From: Ectobius pallidus
Taxonomy: Eukaryota > Arthropoda > Insecta > Blattodea > Ectobiidae
Direction of reading: 5' to 3'
Length of the DNA: 64,000 nucleotides
NCBI GenBank assembly: GCA_964059195.1
Contig: CAXKWD010000006.1
Span: 69,395,073-69,459,072 of the forward strand
Of the stretch, positions 46,064 through 58,365 are shown piece after piece (positions within the stretch are counted from its first letter, which is position 1; the number at the start of each line of letters is the position of its first letter). A model generated the notes under the pieces. It was not told the DNA's origin, did not search any database, and saw only the letters and a list, made by a program, of their open reading frames with translations. The position numbers were made by a program, and so were the translations under genes.

Positions 46064-46700
46064 GTTCGATTCACGGCATCAAATGGACTCTCTCCTATGA
46101 TTACCCTAATGGTTGACCTCACCATATACATCTAAATTTCATATGATACTGTACAGTAATCCTGGAAAATTCGATCAAAAATCACAATATTCATGTGCCT
46201 TGCCATAGTATACAACGACGAAAAGTCTTTCAGTGAGGTCAAAGGACAAAACCTGTAGATCTTTCAAAATCCTTTACTATTGGTGGAATGGGTTTTTTCT
46301 TGCGACTTACCGTTTGGCCACAATGAACCTCCAAAAGTCTGCACCAACTATAAAGTTTCGCCCGGCATTTTGAACTCTTTCGGAAAAAAAAATTGACATT
46401 TTTTCGTTGGTTACAGGTTATAAGCTATAAGTCTTCCAATATCATATTAAAGTTTCTGGCTTATCTGGAAATGGGTAAACATTGTCCGTGAGTGAGTGAG
46501 TTGGTCATGCGGTTTTATGGTATAGTAATTTAAAATACACTAGTGTTATAACAAGATTGAAAATTTTTTAATAACCCAATACAGTAAAATTGAAACTCAG
46601 CAGTGATAAGAGAAGAATAAAAGAGCAAGGCGTCCAGTGAAGAAAGAAATGTACGTTTGCAGATTTCTACCTCCAATATTCCAGCTCTTCATCTTCAATA
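46064..46700. other. No gene recognised
   Basis: AT-rich noncoding DNA without visible repeats. Confidence 0.45.
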
Positions 46701-46939
46701 ATAACTATCGGCATTAATAATTTTTTATTGCTACTAAATGTTCATTTTATGATGAATGGAGCATTGGTGGAATGACATATGGCAGGGGAAACAGGAGCAC
46801 CCCGAGAAAACCTGTCCCACCTCATTTTGTCCACCATGAATTCCACATGGATCCACCTACTTTAGATCCCGGGTCCCAGCGTTGGAAGGCAAGCGATCTA
46901 ACCACTCAGCCATGGAGGCATCCTATAACTATCGGCATT
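46701..46939 (-). mobile_element. tRNA-derived SINE, 209 bp, with 15-bp target duplication
   Basis: ATAACTATCGGCATT flanks the insertion (46701-46715 and 46925-46939). On the minus strand the head reads GATGCCTCCATGGCTGAGTG and GTTAGATCGC (A box), with a degraded B box at GGGACCCGGGATC. The body, TTTTCTCGGGGTGCTCCTGT, CCATTCCACCAATGCTCC or close variants, matches the SINE body at about 12410-12460, but the head differs. The tail is A/T-rich instead of AATTC. The 60-codon plus frame here is incidental. Confidence 0.88.
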
Positions 46940-48138
46940 CACGATGTGATTTGAAGAAGTTAACTCTTTACTGATGTAAACAATCTGAGGTGATATAGCC
47001 ACAAATATTTACTCTGATGTCATAGGCCTTTCAGTTTTTGGTTTGTAAGGTTATATTAAAAGGACTTAGGCCTACAACATTTCAGATGATTTCTAGTTGG
47101 GTTCTCAACATTTATACTGTACCGTATGTGTAATCCGATGCGTTAATATGTTGTTTTTAACCTTGATTTCCATACATAAAATTTATTTATAGACAGCAGT
47201 TCCTCTCAATGTTATTTTCTACATTCTTTGAAACGTTAATTAATTTATCAATTGTCTTGTGCATTTTGTGCCATGTGCCAAGAATAAACTAGAATTCTTC
47301 CAATAGATAACTTAGAATAGGCCTATCAACTAAGCTTAGTGCTGAATTCTTAGATTCATAATATAGGCAAAGATTGTATAAAGGTTGATGATACTCCGTT
47401 CAGTACTTTCCCTTAAAATGGATTATGGCATATCAAAGAATCCATACTAAGAAAGAGAATGTTCCATGGGCAAGATTACAAGTCATTTCGTACCTATCCT
47501 ATTATTTTTCTTAATCTTGATCCTCCTTTAGGCGATGGGTCAACTACAGGATTTGATTAATTTCGTATTCATGTCTTATAGAGAAATTAAAAAGTTCTGA
47601 CTTCCATTTCCTGTTAAGTTTAAAAAGGAAATACACTTATCATTATGATTTCAGACATAAATCTTTGGGTTCTATATTCTACTGTGCATTCCTTTAACTC
47701 TACAAGACCATGTTGTCTACGGTCTAGTTTTATGTAGGGAAGTTCCCACAAATCCGAGTTCTTGCGGGGTAAGGATATTTAAATTTCCATGGTAATTAAG
47801 TAACCTCATTAATACTTCGGCCAATAATAAAGTTCACTGTCGACCTGCTTCAGTCTTGTGTCAGAAAACAATATTTCCAATCACCCAACGAAATCTACAA
47901 CAGGTAAGATAATATGCTATCTGCTGCCTAGAAATAAGAGGAATAGCAAGAAGAAGAAAAAGAAGAATACGTTACGTCCATTACCAGTGTGTCTAGGATT
48001 TTACGTTTTAATTGTAAAATAAATACGAAAAAATTTCAAAATCCGAATACGCTAATAAGTTCGTACAGCTGATTTAATAATGTTTTGGATCTATTTCTTA
48101 TTTATGAATCCAGTAAGGTATTTTCTTTATACATATGG
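46940..48138. other. No gene recognised; weak promoter-like site
   Basis: AT-rich. At 47823-47909 an AATAATAAAG element, an initiator-like TTCAGTC about 28 bases later and a strong splice-donor string ACAGGTAAGA occur in promoter/first-exon order. There is no supporting coding exon, so this is a suggestion only. Confidence 0.25.
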
Positions 48139-48468
48139 TAGATGACAGATGGACCGCCGGCGTGATCTTGTGGTTAGCGTCGCTGACTAAAGATCCATCG
48201 GCCCGGGTTCGATCCCCGGTACCTCCTCGGATTTTTCTGAGGTAGAGAGGTCTGGTAGGGGTGCACTCAGCCTCGTGATTCGAACTGAGGAGCTACTTGA
48301 TAGAGAAGTAGCGGCTCCGGTCATGGAAACCACCATTAACGGCCGTGGGTATCGGCATGCTGACCACATGCCCCCCAATCCTGCTGTCTGTCTATGGTGC
48401 ATGAGGCAGCGGTCGGGTGGTAGGCCTTGGGATGTTAGCGCCACGGAGTTAGTTAGTTAGATGACAGA
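48139..48468 (+). mobile_element. tRNA-derived SINE, 308 bp, with 11-bp target duplication
   Basis: The element 48150-48457 lies between TAGATGACAGA (48139-48149) and the same string (48458-48468). A-box-like GATCTTGTGGTTAGCGTCGC and a near-consensus B box GGGTTCGATCCCCGG (near 48205) lie in the head. The 3' end is a GTTA microsatellite (GAGTTAGTTAGT). The sequence is GC-rich relative to its flanks. The small frames on both strands within it (48187-48460) are not genes. Confidence 0.93.
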
Positions 48469-51264
48469 CGCAAATGAAAGTCTTGTCGTTTATACACATC
48501 TCAATTAAAATGTAGAGATTTCCCATTTAGTGGCTTCCCTAATCTAAAGAATAGTTCATATTGTTCTTAGTTCCCTTGGTAGTGGTTGGTGTATTTGGAA
48601 GATCCTTGGGGGTTCTTTAATGTACGGAAGTAAAACACACATTTAGCAAATGAGAATTCTTGCATGTTCGAGAGTAATTTGCATACCTGAATATAACTTT
48701 TAAGGGTAACTTCTTTATTAGCATACGAGTGGGATTCATGAACTTTTAAGCTCTTGTGAGAGTTGAAATTGCTGCAGCTGTGTTTGTGGGAATGGGAATG
48801 TTTCTGAAAACACTATGGTTTTGTTAGTGGTGTGCAGAAAACACTGTGAATGATGGTTTTCTATCATGAGTGTTGTTCTAAAACGTAAGCTCTTTCACAA
48901 ACATGGGTAACGTTAATTTACATAATTTGCATTATTGATCTGTTCCCGAACTCCCCATTGGGTGCAAAATGTACCTCATCTGCAGAAATTATTTTATCAG
49001 CTTATGCTGGAGTTATATGGAACAGATCAACACCGAACTCCATTAATCAAACCAGCATTTCAATATAACGGTAAAATGTCGTATAATTTGCACTAAAATA
49101 GATTTTATCGTAGAGGTAGAAGCGGTGTACGGTGAGATCCCAAAATGATCTTTAACATATGTTGTTATTCCCCTCGATATGTGAAAAAAGGTTACAATAT
49201 CCCACAACATCTTATACTTCTATTCCCGTAAGTCGCTTAGGGAGGGGGAATATTTACTTACTGTTAACACAGATGTTTTAATACATGAACGTTTACAACT
49301 AGGAAAATACTGATTTCAATTTCAGGACTATCCGCGAGTTATCCACATTAAGAAAACAATAGGAAAATACTTACGGATTTAGAATGAAATGAGTTGAATG
49401 TGAAGTCACATCGAGATTTCCACGTGGTCTTCAATAATATCTTATAAAATACCAAAGAAACCTTCCAGAGAAATTCCGATATTTTTATTTTAGAGTTAAA
49501 AAATAACAAATTACTTGTTTAGCTGTAAAAATTCACAAATATTCTTCATAACAAATATTTTGTAAAGCAAGGTAAATAAAAAACATCCTGTTAAAATTAT
49601 TATTAGATTCAATATCTGAAAGATGTTTTGCAAAATGCATCCAATTGTAATTAGTTGTTTCACCTTGCAAGACTGAAATATAAATATTTTCCTTTTCCTA
49701 AAATGGAAGAATGAATTCGACTTGTAGTTAATTATTCAGACTGGCATGTTTGTGAATATTGTTGGACTCATAGTTCTTAAAATTATGCACATGTCCGCAT
49801 TCATTACAAGAAGAAAAATGTTGGCACCAATTCTGTCAGCTTCGAACACGATATGAGGCTTATAATTTTCAAAATATAGTTTTTAAAAGTATTCATTTTA
49901 CTTTAGATGTGCAGGTGCATAATTATTAACAATTACACGTAATATTATTATTTTTATTGTAATTGTTTTTTGTATGGAGAATTTTGTCGGTTTCCAGAAA
50001 GAGTTAGGCCTACCGTATTTCGTATTGTAATACGGGTAACTGTTCATTCGAACAGATTTTAGAATAAACGTTCGTGAAAAATTGGTCCTACGAGATAAAT
50101 GATAGCAGACGAAGAAAAACAAAAGAAAGCTGGAAGAAGGCTCTTGTACCAAACTAGACTTAAGGAAATCGGAAGTTTTCTCTTGGGTTGAGTGAAGAGC
50201 AAGAGGGGAAAACTTTTTTATGCCTCGTTCCCCTCTTTTATCATTTTCTACACCTTCTCGCAGAAACTTGACACTTTCTTCCTCTACTCACCCCCCTCTT
50301 CGCTTACTTCAATGCAACTTTTTCCTCAGTTTTTTCTTCTAGATAGTTAGTTGCTTTCCTTGTTCTATAACCCAAGTTTTCTTTTACTCTTCAAAAACGT
50401 ACAATTGAGATCAATTTATAAAATAAAAAGTTTTATCAACAAAATACTTTTATTATCCGTAATTCGAAATAAAATTTCACTGTGGAATTCGCTACAAGTT
50501 TAGGATTTTCATTTTCATTCAGAAATACAGTAACCAATTTCTTCTCGCCTTCTGTCCAGAAATCTAAAAATAAAAATGTAAAAGGCAAATAACCTGACGG
50601 TTGTATTATATGGGTGTGAGATGTTGTTGTAGTTATTATTATTATTTTATTCAACACCGTTTAAATACACAAAAAGTGTACATCAGCCAACTCAGGTACT
50701 TAAGCTAATTTAACAACTTTGTATATGCAAATGAAACATGGGTCTATTATATATCAATAAAACATACTGGCACAAATGAAACACAAACTAGAACATATTA
50801 GAGCAAATAAAACATATTAGAGCAAACGAAATACCAATAGATGCAAGTGAATCAAAACAAATTGATACAATAAGCCAAAGACTGTTCATAGAATTTCAAA
50901 TTAGAAACTCATTTGCACTAAGTGGCATGTCTGTCATTAGTAATTTTTTCCCTTTACTCTTAAATTATTTTACTGTTAATTCGTTTACATACTCTGGTAG
51001 TTTAATAAAGTACAAGACCCTTGTGGGAAATACTTTGCAGGCTCTTTGTAAGCCTGTGGATTTTAAGGAGTATTTGTTGTGATGACCTACTACATAGGAG
51101 TGATAGTCGGAGATCTTTTTGAAACAATTTATACGTTCGTGAACAAAGTAACTGTTTCTAATATGTAGGTGATGGTATTTGTAAATCATTCAATACTTCT
51201 CTATTACACAAGCGAAATGGAACTTTTTCAATTAACTTGACTATTTTCTTCTGTAATGTGTATA
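48469..51264. other. No gene recognised
   Basis: AT-rich noncoding DNA of 2.8 kb. An ACAAACTAGAACATATTAGAG-like short repeat occurs near 50784-50822 (CATATTAGAGCAAA twice). Frames at 49898-50152 and 50965-51189 (minus) show no motif. Confidence 0.5.
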
Positions 51265-52384
51265 TACAGTTAACCCTCGATTTAATGCCACCATCCGTTC
51301 TCTAACATTTAGTGGCACAAAGCGAGAGTTGCATTAAAACGAATTTTAATTTTAAAACAACCATAGCATAATACAGTGCTGTATTAATTTACTGTACTGT
51401 ATTATGAAAGAAAATGAAATAAAAGGCAAATAGAGAACTTTAGCACAAAATAAAATACACTGCACTATACTGTACAGTAACTCAATTTATTGTAGTATAT
51501 GTCCAGTGCTACAATATAAAAAGGGGTTGAAAGTCGTGTGGGTCCATGTAGGGGATTATGATTACAGTACAGTACCTTTAGTCTTCGTTTTAAAAAAGTA
51601 ACTGTAACTGTAGTGTAGTGTTTAACAGCTGAATGGGCACTGGACTAAAAGAAGTGAAAGTTTGGAATGTCCCATTATATGAAGAGCTTTTTCTATCTGC
51701 TCCACCCTCACTCAGGCTGTCTGTCCGATTTCTTAATATAGCTTCCTCACTCCACCGCACTACATTTACAGTTAGTGGCAGGGGAACTCCACTTCTTGGA
51801 AATACAGTACAATATGTTTCTTAAATAACCTTCCTAATATTCACGCCAGTTTTAAAAGATTTCTGCAACTAAAAAAAATAACTGCAAGCCATATTTTGTA
51901 AAATATTTTGTCTTAATATTCACTGGCACTAAATGAATTGGGGGTACGCCGTAGCGTAGTGGTTGAGGCACTGCGCTACAAACTGGAAGGTCGCGGGTTC
52001 GATCCCCGATGAGGTCGTTGGAGTTTTTCAATTGGCCTAATCCTTCTGGTGGCACTATGGCCCTGGGGTCGACTCAGCCTCTAACAGAAATGAGTACCAG
52101 GAGCTATCCTGGGGGTAAAGGCGGCCGGTGCGTAAGGCTGACAACCTTACCACCTTCATGTGCCGATGTCTAAAAATCTGGGAGCCTCAACCTACTGGAA
52201 CCCTCTGGGCCTCCATGGCCTGTAATAGGGAACACTTTACTTTACTTTTACTTACTAAATGAATTGGCACAGTAACGAGGTTTCTTATGTATTTTATATG
52301 GGAGAAGATCCGTTCAATTTCATATATTGGCGCAGTGCGAGGGTAGCACTGTAAAGAGGGGCATTATATCGAGGGTTGACTGTA
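51265..52384. mobile_element. pogo/Tigger-like MITE, copy 2 (complete, with nested SINE)
   Basis: The element 51267-52382 is flanked by TA (51265-51266 and 52383-52384). Ends are CAGTTAACCCTCGATTTAAT and, inverted, CAGTCAACCCTCGATATAAT, about 25 bp. Known: pogo/Tigger elements have CAGT(C/T)-type ends, often with a CCCTCG-like string, and TA duplications. Without the SINE at 51942-52253 and one duplication copy it is about 790 bp. It aligns over its left 560 bp with 25057-25640. No transposase frame. Confidence 0.9.
51928..52267 (+). mobile_element. tRNA-derived SINE, 312 bp, with 14-bp target duplication, inside the MITE
   Basis: The element 51942-52253 is bounded by ACTAAATGAATTGG (51928-51941 and 52254-52267). 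The head has GCGTAGTGGTTGAGGC (A box) and GCGGGTTCGATCCCCGA (B box near 51995). The 3' tail is a TTTAC microsatellite (ACTTTACTTTACTTTTACTT). The minus-strand frame at 51852-52055, rich in basic residues, is the inverse of the tRNA-like head, not a gene. Confidence 0.94.
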
Positions 52385-52831
52385 TGAGTGATCTTTGATG
52401 TGCAAGCCCAGAAGGGTACTGCATACATCTGAATTGGTTGTACAGGTAGGAGAAAAAAAGCGGACCGACTCTTGTAACTGATTTCAGAGTCTTGTGATAC
52501 GTAAATAAATGTAAGAGATGTAACGGAAATATTTGTTTTCACAAGCAATGCAAATTACGTGAAATTATTTCTCAGTTCAAGCAATTTATCGGCTGTAGAA
52601 CAAATTTCAATACATTCCCTGCTGTTCTGTGAATGCCGCTAGGCATGCGCAGTGGCTCATATCGGCAACTTGCTCGGTCCTTTTTTTTCCCTACCCGTAG
52701 GCCTACATAACCATAATATGCTATATTCATTACTTCTAACGAGACGGTTTTATTAAGTACCGTACTCGGAAAGCAAACATTTTGTTCAGCTTCTCTGATA
52801 TAGCTTCAATATGAGTATTCCAGCTAGGTCC
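52385..52831. other. No gene recognised
   Basis: Spacer between the MITE and the LINE fragment. TAGGCCTAC occurs near 52698 after a T8 run. Confidence 0.45.
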
Positions 52832-53305
52832 CTTACTTTTCGGGAAGAACATAATGTGACTGTGTTCGAAGACAAGGTGCTTAGTAAAATATTCGGACTT
52901 AAGACAGAAGAAAACGGGGACTGGAGGAAACCGCATAATGAAGATCTTCATAATTATTACGCTTCATCGAATAAAGTAAATGTATTTAAATCATGGAGGA
53001 TGAAATGGGTTGAACATGTTGCGCGCATGGGGGAGGAAAGACATAGACCTATCTCCAAAATATTGACTGGGAGACCTGAGGGGAAAAGACCACTTGGAAG
53101 AACTAGACGTTGGTGGGGGACAATATTATAATAAACATAAGGAAAGTAGGATTCGCAAGGGATGATTGGATGAAATTATCATAAAATAGGGTTGGGCAAG
53201 GTCACGTAAGCGCGGCAATGAACCTCCGTTATCCACAAAATAGATCATATTCTGTTAGCTTGGTTAGGAATGTCTATTGCCATTGAGAAACTAAGTAAAT
53301 CTCTC
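52832..53305 (+). mobile_element. 5'-truncated LINE (family L-E), C-terminal end and 3' UTR
   Basis: The frame from 52811 reads LTFREEHNVTVFEDKVLSKI, then GLKTEENGDWRKPHNEDLHN, WVEHVARMGEE and TGRPEGKRPLGRTRRWW. This is the conserved C-terminal tail of a LINE polyprotein common in insects (REEH.L.VFENKVL.KIFG ... GHVARMGE ... GRPEGKRPLGRPR.RWEDNI). A stop at about 53130 breaks the last codons. The 3' UTR (AATGAACCTCCGTTATCC, ATGTCTATTGCCATTGAG, AAACTAAGTAAA) matches the copies at 57315-57404 and 34461-34542. The clade is uncertain, perhaps RTE-like. Confidence 0.85.
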
Positions 53306-56300
53306 TAATGACACAATGGTCGAGAAGCTAATTTATGCTTTCCACTAGACAGAAGGTTCCCGGAAGGGAAGAAAAATCAGTGGCCCGTGGCGTAGTTTTG
53401 CTGCACGATAAAGAACTACATAAACTGAAAGACGGTCTCTAGCCAGACATTTTTCTATTTGATGTCAATAGGTTCATGTCAAACCTATTTCTTTCTCTTC
53501 TACCGTACCTGATTTTTCATAAGCAAAGAGTCAACCCCTATCACGACAAAGCTTAAAGATATGAAGGGAGTGTTAAAAAACTAGAGAGACAGTGCTCATA
53601 CAACTACTTAGCTGCAACATTCTCTAATAGGCAGCTGACGCACAAATAAAATTATAGAAAACACATAAGTTACAATAGTATTCGCTTATGTGACAATTCA
53701 CATTCCCAACTAATGAACCCAGAAATAATAATTTTAACAGAAGTTATAAACGCACGCCCATACAAACCTCAGACTAATGAGACAGACAAGCTGAATAACA
53801 AAACTTCTATTATTGCAATCACAAAATAAATATCAAAACCAAGTGTTTAGTAAACGTCAGCAATGACCATATCAACACATATAGAGAGTGGTGGATTGAT
53901 TATATAACTTCAATATATTGGAAGCTTCCTATTGGCTACTCGCTAACTCGGAATAGCAATTTTAAAATATATATGTCAAATTAATTCCAAACGCAACTCT
54001 AGTTTATAATTCAAATAGTCCACATATGCAATTCTGATAGTTTACACATTATTTATGCACTCTGACATCACAACATTTTATCTGAATACAGAACTGCAAT
54101 CTGCTTTTGTAAAACACGCTATTATTAATTTATCGTCATTGTATTTTAATTATCGCAACAGCAAACTGTTTTACATTCATATTTAAACATCTAAGTTTCT
54201 ATATTATAGTTTTGATTCAGTTCCTTTTCATAATAATAATGGGCAATTTAATAGCCAAGGAAGAAAATAAAATAAAAAAACAAGTTAAGATATAACGTAC
54301 AGGAATGTGAAAATTAATTTAAAAAGTTAAATAAATAAAAACAGAAATTGTCACGTAAGATAAAGTATCATGACACAATAGGCTACAGTTTGAAAATGTA
54401 AACCTAATACTACTCTATCACCTAGGGCCCAGCTATTCAATACAAGGTAAAGTGTGAGGTAAACCCAAGGCTAAATAAACAGCAGTAATCTCTCCATACG
54501 TTACATCTTAACTTTCTACTTAAAAAAAAAGATACAGGCTACTTGTTTACTGAATAATTTCTATTACATTTCGTGGTTTAGTTCATATTTTTATGTACAC
54601 ACTGAAAATGTTAAAAAAGGAAACCATGAATTCGCTTATAGGTTTGTTTTACATCAAATGAACTTACTCTTCACAGTTGATTGTACAGAATTTTGCATGT
54701 TATGACAACCTCTTTTGCTAGAAGTGCTGCTTACACTATTCTACCCACTCCCCTTATCTGCCAATGAATGAACAGCAATGAATGAATGTAAGCAGGCAGT
54801 TCCTAATCTCCAAAGTTCCAAGGAAACATTTGCCAATAATCAGCTACAGTACAAAGAACCGGTCATCGTGTGGAACCGACACCAATGCAGAATGACTGTG
54901 TAGTGATTATTATTGTCCATAGTAAGTTCTTAAATTATAAATCGCAAAGGAAGAAATACCCACACTTTTAGGAGACCGCAAAAAGGCGACTCCTAAAACC
55001 TGAATATAATCAATATACCCATAGATTTTCGGATTATGAACCAATGGTGTTGTATTCCTTTGTAGCAAAACATGGAATAGGAAAATGTCGTCTTAACGCG
55101 GAATCCACTTGAACAATAAAAGCAAATCACGGCGATATTTGATATCATAGCTCTACAAACGTGGAGAAATTACTTTTCATCTGATGTGACCAATCTGATT
55201 TGAAGCCAAGAGAGGAATGTTTCAAGAGATTATCTGGAAGGTTTTAGCTAAGAGTTGCGGTTGAAGTCTCATCACGAGAGGCAGGCAGGGATGAATTTGT
55301 TCGTACAAACAGAAGAGTACGTGTCACCTCTGCGGGACACTTGACATCCAATCAACCCTCTAGTTCCACAGAAACTTTAAAACCTGGAGCATGTGATGCC
55401 GACCACCGCTACTGTTATTATAACGGAATCAAGCGCTCTCATCTCCCACTGCGAGAATTAATGGGGGCGTATTTCCATTGTTTCCACTGCAGAACCTCCC
55501 AATTATTATTCTCCTTCATGAAGCTAGCCTTTTCAATCTTCTTCAATTTGCATACTCGAGAGGTGGGATAGCTGATGCACCTTTTTAATGGATAAATGGA
55601 ATCAAAAGCGACATTATGGCAAAGAATCGTATTTTAATTTCATATCATACTGGCATTCAATTTTGTATTATTTTTGTCTTGTAGTTTGTTTCTAAAAGAC
55701 GTCTGTTTGATAATAGATTATTCCAATTTACATACCCTGATTACCATATAAAGGTAAAATTAATGTTTTAAATATTACTACGTTATTGTTCTCTCTGTTA
55801 ATCTCGTTATTTACATATTTTATTTTCGCTTAGGGTTATTTTATATATAAATTTTCGTTTTCGTCACATAAACGTATTTTGTTCTACAATGTTATATTTA
55901 TGCTATAGGCCGTCTGTTTTTAGCCAAGTTAAGATATTTGTGGTTGCTTATGTTGTCAAATAAAAAACTGTAGGTTATATTAATTGACAATATATAAAAA
56001 ATGTTTTAAATTTGGAGATAGAAGTATAACGTAAGTGTAACATTGGAAAAGACGTGTTACAACAGATGAATCTTCTCATCCTGCGGATTGGAACCAGGCA
56101 AACTTGCATTTTACGCACGAAGTTAAATTCAGATGCTCACACGGCATTCACTAGCCCGTCTACAGTGGGCACACTGAACAGTGTTTACGGTATAGCCAGT
56201 ACTGTATAACTTTCCAATCCGCGTGATGGGAAGATTCACTGGTATAAGAGTATTGGAAAGGATATATTCGAGGGTACAAATCAATACACATAGCCTAATA

Positions 56301-56374
56301 ATGCAAATCACTTTGAGTGTTTTTATTTATCGCCAAAATCCAAGGATCTTTTTTTCCATACTTTTCCTCTCCAG
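53306..56374. other. No gene recognised
   Basis: Three kilobases of AT-rich noncoding DNA. The 76-codon frame at 55341-55571 and a 60-codon minus frame at 56129-56311 have no motif or splice support. Confidence 0.5.
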
Positions 56375-57054
56375 ACTATTCTGTCACTGAATTTAATGAA
56401 ATTCGTTTACGATCGGAAAGTAATACTACAATATCAGATAGGTTATCCAATAGAAGCGGCTTGAAGCAAGGAGATGCACTATCGCCTTTACTTTTTAATT
56501 TCGCTTTGGAATATGCCATTAGGAAAACAAGGTAGGCCTACAATTAAATGTCAATCACCCGATTTTAGCTTATACAGATGACGTTTGTCTGTTGGGCGAA
56601 GACATAAACACAATCGAGAGAAATGCAAAAAGTATTTTCGATGCCTGCAGGGATGTTTTATTGGAAATTAATACAAAAAAAACCTAAGTATATGGTCATG
56701 AAACGCCAAAGTAATGTGGTACAAAATATTAGAATCGCCGGTAAATCGATCGAACAAGTGGAGAAATTCAAATATCTGGGACCAATAATTACAGATATAA
56801 ATAATATTAAGGTAGAAGTTAAGTGTCGACTAAAATCAGGAAATTATTGTTTTTATGCAGTTCAAAAACTCTTACCTTCTCGTCTTCTATCCAGAAATTT
56901 AAAAATAAAGATTTTTAAGATATTATCCTGTCGGTTTTATTATATGGATGTGGCACATGGTCGCTTACTCTTTAGAAAAAACAATCTGAGAGTACTCGAA
57001 AACAGGGTGCTTAAGAAAATATTTGGGCATAAGAGAGATGAAAATGGGGACTGA
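56317..57054 (+). pseudogene. LINE reverse transcriptase remnant (L-E)
   Basis: The first frame ends GLKQGDALSPLLFNFALEYA (56462-56520), reverse transcriptase block 4. After a frameshift near 56530 the active-site box reads AYTDDVCLLGED, with YTDD at 56571-56582 where YADD is usual; both catalytic Asp remain. A second shift near 56680 leads to KYMVMKRQSN, then EQVEKFKYLGPIITDINNIK, RLKSGNYCFYAVQKLLPSRL and LRVLENRVLKKIFGHKRDEN, ending in a stop at 57054. The upstream Met at 56317 is flanking sequence. The enzyme would copy LINE RNA into DNA at the target; this copy is dead. Confidence 0.88.
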
Positions 57055-57404
57055 AGAAACTGTACCTGTACTCGTCACCGGATATAGTTAGGGTAATAGA
57101 TGAAATGGGCTGGACATGTTGTGCGCATTGGGGAGGAAAGACATAATATCTCAAAGTATTAAATGGGACACCCGAAGGGAAAAGGCCACTTGGAAGACCT
57201 AGACGCAGGTGGGAGGATAATATTAGGATAGATTTAAGGGAAGTAGGATTTGCGAGGGATGACTATTGGAGTTAGCACAGAATAGGGTTGAATGGCGGGC
57301 TAAGGTAAGTGCAGCAATGAAACTTCGGGTCCCAGAAAATAGATAATGTTCCTTTAACTTGCAGAGGAATTGTCTATTATCATTAAGTAAGTAAGTAAGT
57401 AAGG
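56375..57404 (+). mobile_element. 5'-truncated LINE (family L-E), reverse transcriptase to 3' tail
   Basis: Plus-strand copy running from the middle of the reverse transcriptase to an AAGTAAGTAAGTAAGTAAGG tail (57384-57403). The C-terminal part after 57054 continues with many stops: WAGHVV-like, GTPEGKRPLGRPRRRW, then VGFARDD. The 3' UTR matches the two other L-E fragments. It carries more of the reverse transcriptase than the 52832 copy. The 5' truncation is near 56375. Confidence 0.87.
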
Positions 57405-57849
57405 TAATACTACAATATTTTAAGGTAAATCTGATTAAAACGTAGGTTGCGATTCAACAAACTGTAGGCTTAATGTAGAATATTATGTTGTTTGTAGCTG
57501 GCGGCAATGACTTGCTGTGCAGAGTGTGATGAATACAGGATTTGCGAACTCTCAAACAAGTCCGTATCTTCCGGTAAGTTTCATTGTTTACTCCCAACCC
57601 TTCTCTATGATAATGACATTTCGATATGCAAGAAATGCCGCCTTCCTACTTGGTAACTTTCTTATCGATATGGCTTAAAGTTAACTCCGTCTAACTACTA
57701 ACTATTGCATCCAATATATATATATATATATGCGAAGTAGGGATATACAAGGGTTGGGCAAAAAGTCTTTCTGCTTGAAAATTGAAATCCTAACGAGCTT
57801 TCAACTTGAGATGTTAGTAGGCCTATAAGTGGTAAACCAAAAATATTAA
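57405..57849. other. No gene recognised
   Basis: Spacer with a short TATATATA run near 57715-57731. Confidence 0.45.
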
Positions 57850-58010
57850 TAAAAATACTTGTTTCCCATTTTTGTTTTGTATATTCTCAAACTGCAAGTG
57901 GATTTGGATATATTGTATACTTGTATATTTCTATGTTCTCTCTTAGTTAATAAATATGATAATTACAGCTTCTAAACAAGAGCTTTGCTTTCAAAGAAAG
58001 TTCAATGACC
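57850..58010 (+). repeat. LINE 3' UTR-like fragment (shared with 15125-15415)
   Basis: TATTTCTATGTTCTCTCTTA, GATAATTACAGCTTCTAAAC and AAGAGCTTTGCTTTCAAAG follow the same order as in the other copy. It is immediately followed by material that ends in a Helitron-like terminus at 58365. Confidence 0.45.
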
Positions 58011-58334
58011 TTTTTCCCCCGGGCAGCGCACTTTGTTCGTGAAATGCACCTCGAAGCCGGGTTTGTCGTAATATTGTTTATGCATGATTTGGGCAAAGTT
58101 TATGAATCATGGTTCATTTTAATGCTTATATTTCCAACTTGTATGTCCATATGGCAACTTCAGAATCGTTTTGTTCGTATAATTATTATTTATATAAGCA
58201 ATATAATTAAGAAAAAAATTATGTAATTCCTGCAATTTATGTAAAAACGATGTCAGTGTTAATAAATATAGGCCTAATGTTTTAATTATTTTTCTTTTAA
58301 AAGTTTTAAACAAAACATCTAGCAGTGAGTAAAT

Positions 58335-58365
58335 AATCCCAATCGAAGCCGCGGGGACCTGCTAG
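58335..58365 (+). mobile_element. Degraded Helitron 3' terminus
   Basis: GAAGCCGCGGGGACCTG followed by CTAG|T (CTAG 58362-58365) matches the pattern of a GC hairpin, short spacer and CTAGT seen at insect Helitron ends. The hairpin is imperfect, the 5' end is not identified, and the family differs from the two Helitrons at 14317 and 35462. Confidence 0.45.

Noticed and set aside
48187..48460. Minus-strand 85-codon frame ending PGIEPGPMDL
   Set aside because: It is the inverse of a SINE tRNA-like head; such strings arise from B-box sequence and often appear as false gene tails.
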